Shown here: piece by piece, positions 24,844 through 33,493 of the stretch
Numbering within the stretch: position 1 is the first letter of the stretch
Layout of the letters: each line of letters opens with the position of its first letter
DNA from: Paraburkholderia caledonica NBRC 102488
GTDB taxonomy: Bacteria; Pseudomonadota; Gammaproteobacteria; Burkholderiales; Burkholderiaceae
Direction of reading: 5' to 3'
Assembly (NCBI RefSeq): GCF_000685095.1
Contig: NZ_BAYE01000001.1
Span: forward strand, 124,001-188,000
Length of the DNA stretch: 64,000 nucleotides
Program-made: the position numbers and the translations under genes
Notes under the pieces: generated by a model
Told to the model about the DNA's origin: nothing
Databases searched by the model: none
Seen by the model: only the letters and a program-made list of their open reading frames with translations

Positions 24844-25905
24844 TTACGAAATGATCCACGAATTGAACCGCTCGGTGACTTTCTGACGGTTCGCTTCCCA
24901 CCATTGAGGGCTCGGCAGCCGCATATCGCGAATGTTGTCAGGCGCCGTGGGCAACAACGTCGCGCGGTCTTTGGCGATCGTCTCGAACGCTTTCTTGTTG
25001 GTCGGACCGTAGGCGAGCGTGCGTGTGAGCAGCGCCTGACGCTTCGCGTCGGCGCAAAAACGCACGAACTGCTTTGCCGCGTCCGCGCGCGGCGTGCCCT
25101 TCGGAATGCCCCAGCCTTCGATCGAATAGAGGCCCTGGTTCCATACGATCGTGACCGGCGCGCCGCCGTCCTTCGCGGCTTGCGCGCGGCCGTTCCACGC
25201 CGAGATCATGTCGACGTCGCCGCTCTGGATCGCCTGCATGGCTTGCGCGCCCGAGGTCCACCAGATGTTGACGTGCGGCTTGATCTTGTCGAGGCTCCTG
25301 AACGCGCGGTCCACGTCGAGCGGATAGAGCTTGTCGAGCGGCACGCCGTCGGCGAGCAGCGCCTGTTCGAGCGTGTCGAGCGGACTGCGCCGCAGGCATC
25401 GGCGGCCGGGGAATTTCTTTACGTCCCAGAAGTCCGCCCACGATTTCGGGCCGTTGTCCTTGAACTTGTCCGCGCGATACGCGAGCACCGTCGAATACAC
25501 GTCGACGCCGAGCCAGTTCGGCGTGATCGCTTCGGGCATGATGTCCGGATAGTCGCTCGCCTTCAGGCCGATAGGTTCCAGCAGACCTTTCGATTCAAGG
25601 TACGGAATATCGGCCGACAACGTGAGCGTGGTGACGTCCCACACATAGTTCTTCGTCTGAACCATCGCTGCGAATTGCGCGACAGGCTGCGATTCACGCG
25701 CGACGCTCACGACCTTGATACCGGTTGCTTTCTCGAACGGGTCGTAGAACGCTTCGCGATATGCGGTCGTATAGGGGCCACCCGGGTCCGACACCACGAT
25801 CTGCTTCGATTGGGCTCGCGCGGCGAGCGGCATCGCGCTCGCGACGGCAAGCGCGCCCGCGCCATGAAGAATGCGACGGCGCGTTGCATTGAAGTCTTGC
25901 GTCAT
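24844..25905 (-). CDS. Periplasmic binding protein of PotD/spermidine-putrescine type
   Basis: A 353-residue extracytoplasmic binding protein. It opens with a Tat-like signal (twin arginines in ATRRRILHGAGALAVASA, cleavage near ARA-QS), then the PotD/PotF-like fold with motifs DPGGPYTTAYREAF, DVYSTVLAYRADKF and DVDMISAWNGRAQ. It captures the substrate for the fused permease and ATPase downstream. The ligand is unknown; relatives bind polyamines, but also other compounds such as opines and aminophosphonates. Confidence 0.87.
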   Translation of the reverse strand: MTQDFNATRRRILHGAGALAVASAMPLAARAQSKQIVVSDPGGPYTTAYREAFYDPFEKATGIKVVSVARESQPVAQFAAMVQTKNYVWDVTTLTLSADIPYLESKGLLEPIGLKASDYPDIMPEAITPNWLGVDVYSTVLAYRADKFKDNGPKSWADFWDVKKFPGRRCLRRSPLDTLEQALLADGVPLDKLYPLDVDRAFRSLDKIKPHVNIWWTSGAQAMQAIQSGDVDMISAWNGRAQAAKDGGAPVTIVWNQGLYSIEGWGIPKGTPRADAAKQFVRFCADAKRQALLTRTLAYGPTNKKAFETIAKDRATLLPTAPDNIRDMRLPSPQWWEANRQKVTERFNSWIIS

Positions 25906-26003
25906 TGTTCAGGTCTCCCGCACATGGGTTGAGATTGGAACGGTGCGACTTTGACTCGATTCTGGCGGCTTCGGGCTCCACCTTCGGCCCCGCTCGCGGC
26001 AGG

Positions 26004-26765
26004 CTACTTCCCGCGCTTCCGGAAGAACTCTTCCATCATGCGAGCCGGTTCGCCCGAGTCGTACGCTTCGCGCTGAATGCGCTCCCCCGCTTCGATGCAG
26101 TCGACGAACCCCGGCTCTGTCATCTCACGAAAACGCTGCTTGTCCAGACGCATCGCGACGGGCGGCTTCGCGGCGAGTTCGGTGGCGATTTCCAGCGCCT
26201 TGTCGAACACCTTGTCTTCGTCGACCAGATGATGGATGAGGCCGATGCGCTGACACTCGTCCGCGTCCATCAGACGGCCCGTCAGCGTGAGTTCGATGGT
26301 GCGCGACATGCCGAGCATCGAGTTCATGATCCAGGGGCCGGTCGTGCTGGCAATGCCCGCATTGATTTCCGGCTGGCCCATGCGCACGCCTCTATGCGCG
26401 ACGCGAATATCGCCGAGCAGCGCCACCTGGAATGCCGAGCCCGCGGCGGTGCCGTTCAGCGCCATGACGAGCGGCTTCGCAAGGCTGCGCAGCGCCGTGT
26501 AGTAGCGCTGCCATTCCTTGACCCACGCCACCGCGCGTTCGCCGTCGAAATCATGTGCTTCCGACAGGTCCTGGCCCGCCGAGAACGCCCGGTTGCCCGC
26601 CCCCGTCATGATGATCGCGGCGACGTCGGGGTCGTTGTTAAAGCGCTCCAACGCCTCGATGATCATTTCGCGCATCGGCGTGGTCCACGCGTTCAAACGC
26701 TCAGGACGATTGAGAGTGATGACCGCGACGCGGCCGTGATTCGAGAACAGCACGTCATTGTTCAT
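26004..26765 (-). CDS. Enoyl-CoA hydratase/isomerase-family protein
   Basis: A 253-residue crotonase-fold protein. The oxyanion-hole strand (AFSAGQDL, about 60-67) and the second catalytic segment (GQPEINAGI) are present. At the first catalytic glutamate position (usually GGxxEL) it reads AGSAFQVAL, with glutamine instead, so a simple hydratase reaction is doubtful; isomerase, lyase or hydrolase chemistry is possible. It is the first gene of the operon leading into the ABC importer, ligase and IclR genes, 98 bases before the binding-protein gene. Confidence 0.85.
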   Translation of the reverse strand: MNNDVLFSNHGRVAVITLNRPERLNAWTTPMREMIIEALERFNNDPDVAAIIMTGAGNRAFSAGQDLSEAHDFDGERAVAWVKEWQRYYTALRSLAKPLVMALNGTAAGSAFQVALLGDIRVAHRGVRMGQPEINAGIASTTGPWIMNSMLGMSRTIELTLTGRLMDADECQRIGLIHHLVDEDKVFDKALEIATELAAKPPVAMRLDKQRFREMTEPGFVDCIEAGERIQREAYDSGEPARMMEEFFRKRGK

Positions 26766-27569
26766 GGGTTATCGCATCGCAATAGTTGATGGTGTAATGC
26801 AATATAGGCGCATCAAAATTAAGGTGCAAGCGGGTTTACCAGAGAGACGATCGGTGAAGCTTCCTAGCGCACGCTCTGCGGGTTTCGAGCGCTTAATAGT
26901 TAGTTGGACGATCGGACACAACCGCGTCGAAGTGCGCGGTCAAGCTCGGTTCTTTAGAGGGAGGATTGGAACCGCGGCGCTGACACCCAACGGCGTTGCG
27001 CCGCTGGAAACGGTCACGACAGATCGCAGATCGCGGAGCGATGGAACAACAGAGACCGCATCGAGGACAAAACCGACGCGCAGAAAAAAGCCGCAGACAA
27101 GCTGCGGCAAACAAACACACACGCCGAACGTTTGGGAACGCTGACGCCTGATGAATCGTAGCCACGTTTGCGGGGCATGAACATCGGGTGTTTTGTATGA
27201 AAGCATGCGCTGAGCGCGTCAGAAGCTTGTGGCACGTGCGTGTCGGCGCAACTGGCCCTTCGTCAAGTCGCGAAAAAACAACGCAAAGCGCACGACGGGT
27301 CGCCCCATACATGGCAGGCGATTAGAAGCGATCGCCGGTGGACGTCCGCGCAACAATGTAAAATCACCCGCCGGTCGAACGCTGCAACCCGTACTCGCGC
27401 AGTCGCCGCGATGCACGTGTATCGCTTCGTCACCAGGCCGCGCTGTGCGAACAACGTGCAGGACGGTTCCCGCGTGGGGTCTTCGGCTTCCAGTTCGCTC
27501 TAGGACTGCGGGCGAATCCGTGTTCGGCACGAAATTGATTCGGCGCGCCAACCAACGCGCTCGCACCGG
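26766..27569. other. Long intergenic region with orphan terminator
   Basis: About 800 bases between two divergent operons. None of the overlapping frames has convincing coding character. It contains a strong minus-strand terminator at 27083-27108 that follows no recognised gene, hinting at an unannotated short transcript. A TGTAAAAT box at 27356-27363 could be a plus-strand -10 element for the glycosyltransferase gene. Confidence 0.5.
27083..27108 (-). terminator. Orphan rho-independent terminator
   Basis: On the minus strand GCCGCAG-CTTGT-CTGCGGC followed by six T makes a textbook terminator. The nearest minus-strand gene start upstream is not evident, so it may end a small RNA or tiny mRNA from about 27110-27250. 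Confidence 0.75.
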
Positions 27570-27614
27570 ATGGTAGAACGCCAGCCGGTCCAACCCATTA
27601 CTTCAGGTTTCAAT

Positions 27615-28382
27615 TTGACTCCACTATCCGTCTACGTTCTCACATACAACAGCGAGCGTTATCTGGACAAGGTTCTGGCGGCCGCGAAGCGGGTCGCGGA
27701 TGACCTGCTGGTCGTGGACAGCGGCAGCACCGACGCGACGCTGTCGATTGCGGCCAAACACGGCGCACGAATCGTGCATCGGCCGTTCGACAACTTTCGC
27801 GCGCAACGGCAGTTCGCCAACAGGCTTTGCCTGCACGAAACCGTGATGTTTTTCGATAGCGACGAAATTGCGAGCGACGCGCTAATCGACGAAGTACTCG
27901 CACTGAAAGCCCGCGGTTTCGATCACGAAGCGTATGCCGTCAGGCGGGACTGGGTTGTCATGGGCAAGGTCATTCACGCGCTGATGCCGATCTCGTCGCC
28001 GGACTATCCAATCCGCATCTATCGGCGCGCCACGCTGCGTTTCACCGACCATAGCGTTCACGAAACGCTGACCGGTTACGAGAACTGTGGGCGAATCGAA
28101 TCGCCGGTCGTTCATCGTACGTTCGAGACCGCGAGTGAGATGAAGACCAAGCTCGATCTGTACACGGACCTCGCCGCAATCGACCTGCTGGATAGAAGAG
28201 ACCCGGCTCGCGTTCTGTGGCTCAAAAGCTGGTTCAGCCCTTTGGGAGCATTCCTGAAGTGGTACATCCGCAAAGGCAATGTCCGCGACGGTCGCATCGG
28301 TCTAACTCTTGCGCTTTACGCTTCGTCCTATACGCGGCGAAAGTACCGCAAAGCGCTCGTGCAACTCAATGCAAATCGTTGA
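27615..28382 (+). CDS. Glycosyltransferase family 2
   Basis: A family-2 glycosyltransferase of about 255-270 residues. The N-terminal nucleotide-sugar fold has VYVLTYNSERYLDKVL and VVDSGSTDAT, and the metal-binding motif FFDSDE. It resembles WaaE/KdtX-type enzymes that add a sugar to the lipopolysaccharide core at the inner face of the membrane. The frame opens with an ATG at 27570, but homology begins at LTPLSVYVLTYNSE, so a TTG near 27615 (residue 16) is my boundary guess; the start is uncertain. It stands alone on the plus strand. Confidence 0.8.
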   Translation: MTPLSVYVLTYNSERYLDKVLAAAKRVADDLLVVDSGSTDATLSIAAKHGARIVHRPFDNFRAQRQFANRLCLHETVMFFDSDEIASDALIDEVLALKARGFDHEAYAVRRDWVVMGKVIHALMPISSPDYPIRIYRRATLRFTDHSVHETLTGYENCGRIESPVVHRTFETASEMKTKLDLYTDLAAIDLLDRRDPARVLWLKSWFSPLGAFLKWYIRKGNVRDGRIGLTLALYASSYTRRKYRKALVQLNANR

Positions 28383-28486
28383 GGTGCTTTTTTCTATCGG
28401 CGCGTGAGAGCAGAATGAAAAGCCGCCGCCCACACTGAACCGTGCGATCTGCCCAGGATCGCACCGCTACCGACCGGGAGTTTCGT

Positions 28487-28894
28487 ATGATCGTATCGAT
28501 GAATACGTATTTCGACGTTCCCGGCGGATTGCGCACGGGCACCGTCGGGCTGACTCTGGCTCTCGTCGTTTCCACCGCGGGCGCGGCGTCGAGCTGTCCG
28601 ACAGTGATCACGACGCCGGGCGGCAGCGCATTCGACATGGCCTCGCTCATTTCAGACAACGGCTCACCGGCAGGGGCGCTCGCAAAGCTGCGCTCCGTGT
28701 TGTCGAAGCTCGGCTGGGGAAGCCGCTGCAGCATGCTCCGAAATGTGGCCGCGTGTGACGAAACGGTTGAGCTTGCGAAGCGGGCAGTCGTCGCGCTCGA
28801 AGCTTGCGCCGGCTCGACGCCGCCCAATACGGGTGCCGACAAGCCGCGCGAACAAAGCGGTGACCGGGGCCAATCCGCACGACTCGGCGAATGA
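28487..28894 (+). CDS. Small exported protein of unknown function
   Basis: A 135-residue protein with a probable signal peptide (hydrophobic GTVGLTLALVVSTAGAASS, cleavage near 35) and a mature part with about four cysteines (SCPTV, SRCSML, AACDET, EACAG), which may form disulfides in the periplasm. The ATG at 28487 is preceded by GGGAG at good spacing; an in-frame GTG at 28442 is less likely. The tail is hydrophilic and probably flexible. I do not recognise a family. It lies about 100 bases after the glycosyltransferase. Confidence 0.5.
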   Translation: MIVSMNTYFDVPGGLRTGTVGLTLALVVSTAGAASSCPTVITTPGGSAFDMASLISDNGSPAGALAKLRSVLSKLGWGSRCSMLRNVAACDETVELAKRAVVALEACAGSTPPNTGADKPREQSGDRGQSARLGE

Positions 28895-28985
28895 AGGCGT
28901 AGGCCGGACTACCTGGCAATTCGCGCGATGCCTGGTCGTTGTTCTACGCACGTCATGCGCGACATGCGTCACTGCGATTCGTACT

Positions 28986-29822
28986 TCAGCCCGAGGCAGC
29001 GGCCGTACGTCGAAGCGCGGCTTCACCAGGCGTCGCCGCAAGCGGCGAGCTATCCATATCCGCTGTTTCCACGACGACGCGTTCCAGCGCTCTGAACGGC
29101 GCGAGAAGCGCCTCGTCGGCGACGCTCGATGTGATGAGCCGCCAGTCGCGTTCGAGAGGAGTCCAGTGTTGTTGCCGCGAGCGGCCGAGTTTGTCGGCGT
29201 CGGCAAGCACGAGGACCTGCGCCGCGCGCCGGATGATGCAGTCTTTCAGATACGCTTGCTGCGCGCTGGCTTCGCACAGCCCGAACTCGGCGACCACGCC
29301 ATCCGCGCCGAGAAACGCCTTGTCGACGCTCAAACGGCTCAGCGAAAGTTCGGCAAGCGGCCCGAGCGTACTCATGCTCGAACTGCGCAGATCGCCGCCG
29401 ATCAGCGTCAGGTGTACGCCCGGAGCGTTCGCGAGCGTCATCACGGCAAGCAGATTATTGGTGACCACGTGAAGACCGACGCGCGAGCCGAGATGCCGCG
29501 CGAGCGCGGCGCAGGTCGTGCCGCCGTCGAGCAGCACCGTATCGCCGTCGTGCACATGCGCGGCAGCCGCACGCGCAATCGCTTCCTTCTGCTCGCGCTG
29601 CGTCGCCTTGCGTTCCTCCAGCGACGCCTCCGGCTCATGCGAGCCGATCAGCGCAGTCGCGCCGCCATACGTGCGCACGAGGCGGCGCTGGTTCGCAAGC
29701 GTCGTGAGATCGCGCCGGACCGTTGCCTCGGACACGCCTAGCGCGGCGCTGAGCTGTTCGACGTTGGCGTCGCCGGTCACAACGAGATCGAGAATCGCGC
29801 GATGGCGCTCGGACGCTTTCAT
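28986..29822 (-). CDS. DeoR-family repressor of threonate-type operon
   Basis: A 278-residue DeoR regulator: helix-turn-helix at about 5-57 (LSAALGVSEATVRRDLTTL) and a sugar-phosphate-binding domain with the usual DGGTTCAALAR and LLADADKLGR-like segments. I chose the ATG at 29822 that starts KASERHRAIL; another in-frame ATG lies nine bases upstream. It follows the PdxA2 gene by about 60 bases, in the same operon. It most likely binds a phosphorylated four-carbon acid made by the operon and acts at the palindrome upstream of the permease gene. Confidence 0.88.
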   Translation of the reverse strand: MKASERHRAILDLVVTGDANVEQLSAALGVSEATVRRDLTTLANQRRLVRTYGGATALIGSHEPEASLEERKATQREQKEAIARAAAAHVHDGDTVLLDGGTTCAALARHLGSRVGLHVVTNNLLAVMTLANAPGVHLTLIGGDLRSSSMSTLGPLAELSLSRLSVDKAFLGADGVVAEFGLCEASAQQAYLKDCIIRRAAQVLVLADADKLGRSRQQHWTPLERDWRLITSSVADEALLAPFRALERVVVETADMDSSPLAATPGEAALRRTAAASG

Positions 29823-29887
29823 GGCTGTCATCTGCAGTAAAGAGGCTGCCGATCTTACACTACGGCCGCCGCACCATTTGCCATGCT

Positions 29888-30889
29888 TCAGCCGCGCCGC
29901 GTGGCGAGTTCGGCGCCCTGGCGAAGTGCCTCGAGCAAGCTGCGCTCGTCGGCGATGCCCTTGCCCGCGATGTCGAATGCGGTGCCGTGATCGACCGACG
30001 TGCGGATCACTTCGAGGCCCACGGTCACGTTCACGCCGGCTTCGAGGCCGAGCACCTTCACCGGGCCGTGGCCCTGATCGTGATACATCGCGACTACCAG
30101 GTCGAAATCGCCGCGGCCCGCGCGGAAAAACAGCGTGTCGGCGGGCAGCGGCCCCGTCACGTCGAGCCCGCGTTCCTGCAGCACTTTCACAGCCGGCACG
30201 ATCTTCTCTTCTTCCTCGCCGTAACCGAAAAGGCCGTTTTCGCCGGCGTGCGGATTGATGCCGCACACGCCGATGCGCGGCTTCGCAATGCCGGCCTTGA
30301 CGAGCGTCGCGTTACCCCGTTCGATGGTGCGTTGCACGAGACCCGGCTCGATCTTGCGGATCGCGTCGATGATGCCGATATGCGTGGTCACGTGAATCAC
30401 GCGCAGTTGCGGTGCGACCAGCATCATCGACACCTCGTCCACACCCGTCAGATAAGCGAGCATTTCTGTGTGGCCGGGAAATTTGTGGCCGCCCGCGTGC
30501 AGCGCTTCCTTGTTCAGCGGCGCCGTGCAGATCGCGTCGATCTGCTTCGCCTCGGCGAGTTGAACCGCGCGCGCGATGAACTGATAGGCGGCGTCGCCGG
30601 CGACTGCCGACAACTGGCCGAACGGCATGTCGGCGGGAATCAGGTCGAGGTCGATGCAGTCGATCGTGCCCGGCTCGTAGCGCGCTTCGGCCGCTTCCTT
30701 GATACGGCGGATCCTGGCGTTGCCGCCGACGATCTCATTCGCGCGCTCCAGCCGCCGCGCGTCGCCGATCACGAGCGGACGGCACTGCTTGTAGACGATG
30801 TCGTGCGCAAGGCTCTTGACGATGATCTCCGGGCCGACGCCCGCTGCGTCGCCCATCGTGATGCCGATGACTGGAAGGTAATTGCTCAT
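29888..30889 (-). CDS. pdxA2: PdxA2-type four-carbon-acid phosphate dehydrogenase
   Basis: A 333-residue NAD-dependent dehydrogenase of the PdxA family, with the metal-site motifs FPGHTEMLAYLTG, THIGI and YHDQGHGPVK. PdxA itself makes vitamin B6 from 4-hydroxythreonine phosphate. The PdxA2 branch, found next to DUF1537 kinases, oxidises D-threonate 4-phosphate, giving dihydroxyacetone phosphate after loss of carbon dioxide. The company of a DUF1537 kinase, KdgT permease and DeoR regulator favours the catabolic role. The start at 30889 matches the family N-terminus (MSNYLPVIGITMGDAAGVGP). Confidence 0.88.
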   Translation of the reverse strand: MSNYLPVIGITMGDAAGVGPEIIVKSLAHDIVYKQCRPLVIGDARRLERANEIVGGNARIRRIKEAAEARYEPGTIDCIDLDLIPADMPFGQLSAVAGDAAYQFIARAVQLAEAKQIDAICTAPLNKEALHAGGHKFPGHTEMLAYLTGVDEVSMMLVAPQLRVIHVTTHIGIIDAIRKIEPGLVQRTIERGNATLVKAGIAKPRIGVCGINPHAGENGLFGYGEEEEKIVPAVKVLQERGLDVTGPLPADTLFFRAGRGDFDLVVAMYHDQGHGPVKVLGLEAGVNVTVGLEVIRTSVDHGTAFDIAGKGIADERSLLEALRQGAELATRRG

Positions 30890-30951
30890 GATGTTTTGCC
30901 TGGTCCTTGATGTCTGCCTAACCTGCCCGCCTGATTGCGCCGATGCGGCGC

Positions 30952-32250
30952 TCAGGCTGGATCGTGTAAGCCGGTTCCCGCGACCGCCGACGTTGCCGGC
31001 GCTTCGTGCAGATAGCGCCACGCGGCGAACAGCGCGTGATCCGTGCCGAAGGCGCCCGCCTTCGTGACGATACGCAAATGCGGTTGCGAAGCGCGGGCTT
31101 CGACGGGCTTGCCTATGGCCACACCCGGTTCGATCTCCGCAATCAGTTCCACACCGCTGACGCCGACGGCACTCAGCATCGCGCGCGCGGTCTCGCCGCC
31201 CGTCGCGATCAGTCCGCCGAGCGCATCGAAGTGCGGCTCGACGAGCGCCGCGAGTGCCGTGGACAGCAGCGCGCCTTCGGCGGGATCGAACGCGTCGTCG
31301 CGGCCGATACGCAGCAACAGATCCGCGCGCGTCGCGATCACCTCGCCGATCCGTGCTCGCCATGCGAGCCAGTCGGGATGACGCTCTCCGTCGCGCAGCA
31401 TCGCGGGCGGTACGGTCAGCTCCGCCATGCGCGCACGTTCGCGCAGCATCGCACACTGCCGCTCCGACACCGCCGAAAGACTGCCCACGAGAACCAGCAC
31501 CGGCGCGTTTTCATCGCGCGGTTGCGGCGCAGATTGGGTCTGTGCCGCAGCTCGGGCGTCGAACAGACCAGCAAGCCCCGCGATCTCGCGCGCGAGGCCG
31601 CCTGAGCCGACCCAGAACAGCGCCTCGCTCATCTGCGTCGTGACCTGAGCGAGCGTCGATAAATCCTGCCTTGTCTCGGCGTCCACCACCAGTGCCTGCG
31701 TGCCGCTCGCTGCCACGGCCGCGATCCGCGCGGCGAGCGTGTCAGCACCTTCGCGCAACGCGTCGACCTCGAGTTGCGCGGTCGACAAGCCGGCTTCCGC
31801 CAGCATCGCGTGCAGGTCGGCGGCGCGACCGGGATTGTCGAGCTGCCAGGTGTCGGTCGATTCGAGCGGTTCGCCGTGCACGAACACGCGGCCGCCGCGC
31901 AAGGTGCGACCCGTCGCCGGGAACGCAGGCGCGACGATCGCGAGGCCGGCTAGCGGCTGCAACGCGGCGACCTCGGCCGCCCAGTTGCCGCGCAGCGTCG
32001 AGTCGATTTTCTTGTACAGGCGCCGGCCCGGACCGCGCAATGTCTGCCAGGCCGCCGCGCTGCGTTGCGCGGCCTGGGCGGGTGTAAGACGGCGGGTGTC
32101 GGTGTCCGCGGCGATCACGTCGGCCGCCTGTGCGTCGAGCCCATGCGCCGGCACGTCGAGCGTAACAATGGTGCGGTGCCCGGCGCTTGCAAAGCCGATC
32201 GCGCAATCTGCGGCGCCGGACAGATCGTCGGCGATGATCACTATGCTCAT
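30952..32250 (-). CDS. dtnK: Four-carbon acid sugar kinase (DUF1537), D-threonate kinase type
   Basis: A 432-residue DUF1537 kinase. The N-terminal sugar-acid site has [14 protein letters not shown] and [11 protein letters not shown]; the C-terminal ATP-binding part has [13 protein letters not shown]. These enzymes phosphorylate D-threonate, L-threonate or D-erythronate with ATP. With PdxA2 next door and no LtnD dehydrogenase, OtnI isomerase or OtnC aldolase, D-threonate is the best-fitting substrate. Its ATG overlaps the stop of the permease gene by four bases, indicating coupled translation. Confidence 0.88.
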   Translation of the reverse strand: MSIVIIADDLSGAADCAIGFASAGHRTIVTLDVPAHGLDAQAADVIAADTDTRRLTPAQAAQRSAAAWQTLRGPGRRLYKKIDSTLRGNWAAEVAALQPLAGLAIVAPAFPATGRTLRGGRVFVHGEPLESTDTWQLDNPGRAADLHAMLAEAGLSTAQLEVDALREGADTLAARIAAVAASGTQALVVDAETRQDLSTLAQVTTQMSEALFWVGSGGLAREIAGLAGLFDARAAAQTQSAPQPRDENAPVLVLVGSLSAVSERQCAMLRERARMAELTVPPAMLRDGERHPDWLAWRARIGEVIATRADLLLRIGRDDAFDPAEGALLSTALAALVEPHFDALGGLIATGGETARAMLSAVGVSGVELIAEIEPGVAIGKPVEARASQPHLRIVTKAGAFGTDHALFAAWRYLHEAPATSAVAGTGLHDPA

Positions 32251-33227
32251 CGCGCCAGCTCTCCTGCTTCGCGGCGAAGCTGCACGCGTTTCGCGACGGC
32301 GGCCGTGAGGATCGGAGAAAGGATCGCGGTCACCACCACGCACGCGGCCACGAGCAGTGTCGCGCTTTTAGCAGCCTCCGAGTAGACCGGGTTCGCCGCG
32401 GCGATCAACGCTGGCACAGCGGCCGCATTACCCGCGGTATTCGCTGCCGCGACGCCCGCGACACCGGTGCCGCCCGTCAGACGATCGGCCAGATAAAGCG
32501 GAATGCCTGTGACGATCACAACCGCGATGCCGAGCCCGATGCCCAGGACGCCAGCCTGCCACACCTTGTGCAGATCGAGGCTCGCGCCGAGCGCCAAAGC
32601 GAAGAATGGAATCATCACCGGTACGGCTTTGCCGAGGAACGCGCGCATTTCGCGGTCCAGGTTACCCAGCAGCATGCCGAAAACCAGCGGCAGGACGCTA
32701 CCGACGAGCGTAGGCCACGGGAACGCCGACAGACCGGCGACGCCAAGCGTGACCATGGTCAGGAAGGGGCCGGATTCGAGCGACATGATGGTGTAGGCGC
32801 CCACGTCTTCCGAGCGGCCGTATTGGCCCATCAACGCCATGTAGAGTCCGCCGTTGGTGTCGTTCATCGCCGCGACGACGGCAAGCGTCGACAGGCCGGC
32901 GAAAAGTCCCGACGAAATGGGCTGTTCGCCGAGGAAATGTCCCATCACGACGCCCACTACGATCGCGGCGCCCACCTTGGTGACGAACAGCGCGCCGCCT
33001 TTTTTCAGCAGATAAGGCGTGGCTTTGACGTCGATGCTCGCGCCCATGCAGACGTAAAACACCGCAAGAATCGGCAGCGCGCCAGTGAACAACGCGTTGG
33101 TGAACGAGCCGAAGAATTTCGGCATGCCCGGCAGGAAGGTCGCGACGAGCGCGCCTAGCAGCAAGGGGACGATCATCATGCCGCCGGGTACGCGTTCAAT
33201 GCCGCGCTTTATGTGTATTTGGGCCAT
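32247..33227 (-). CDS. KdgT-family permease
   Basis: A 326-residue inner-membrane protein with about ten hydrophobic helices, of the 2-keto-3-deoxygluconate permease (KdgT) family; [19 protein letters not shown] and [13 protein letters not shown] are characteristic. It is the first gene of the operon and probably takes up the four-carbon sugar acid by proton symport. Relatives beside DUF1537 kinases are thought to carry threonate or erythronate rather than ketodeoxygluconate. It is coupled to dtnK by a four-base overlap. Confidence 0.88.
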   Translation of the reverse strand: MAQIHIKRGIERVPGGMMIVPLLLGALVATFLPGMPKFFGSFTNALFTGALPILAVFYVCMGASIDVKATPYLLKKGGALFVTKVGAAIVVGVVMGHFLGEQPISSGLFAGLSTLAVVAAMNDTNGGLYMALMGQYGRSEDVGAYTIMSLESGPFLTMVTLGVAGLSAFPWPTLVGSVLPLVFGMLLGNLDREMRAFLGKAVPVMIPFFALALGASLDLHKVWQAGVLGIGLGIAVVIVTGIPLYLADRLTGGTGVAGVAAANTAGNAAAVPALIAAANPVYSEAAKSATLLVAACVVVTAILSPILTAAVAKRVQLRREAGELAR

Positions 33228-33272
33228 ACGAGTCTCCAGTCTGATCCGACCTGATTGATTTGGTCACTGATT

Positions 33273-33287
33273 TGATTGAAACAATCA
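33273..33287. promoter_or_regulatory. Candidate DeoR operator upstream of kdgT-like gene
   Basis: TGATTG-AAA-CAATCA is a perfect palindrome about 45 bases ahead of the permease start. Further GATTG copies flank it (33252-33256 and 33288-33292), giving a cluster of half-sites. It is a good candidate binding site for the DeoR regulator encoded at the operon's end. Confidence 0.5.
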
Positions 33288-33493
33288 GATTGCAGTGTAC
33301 TTCTTCCGCGAAACTTGCGCAAATCAATCATTTGTGTGATCGATGTGAGCAGACGGTTACCAGCACGAACGCCGACGCGTTGCTGCGCATTTCGCTAACC
33401 GGCGGTAGCTGGCCTGCGCCGACGGCGCGAAACGTATGCTGACCACGTACACTGCGGTCAGCAACGGGTAATCCCAAAGGAGCGAGGTAAGCA

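Noticed and set aside
26893..27312. Several overlapping frames of 60-140 codons on both strands in the long gap
   Set aside because: All are cysteine/arginine-rich shadows without ribosome sites; the terminator stem falls inside one of them.
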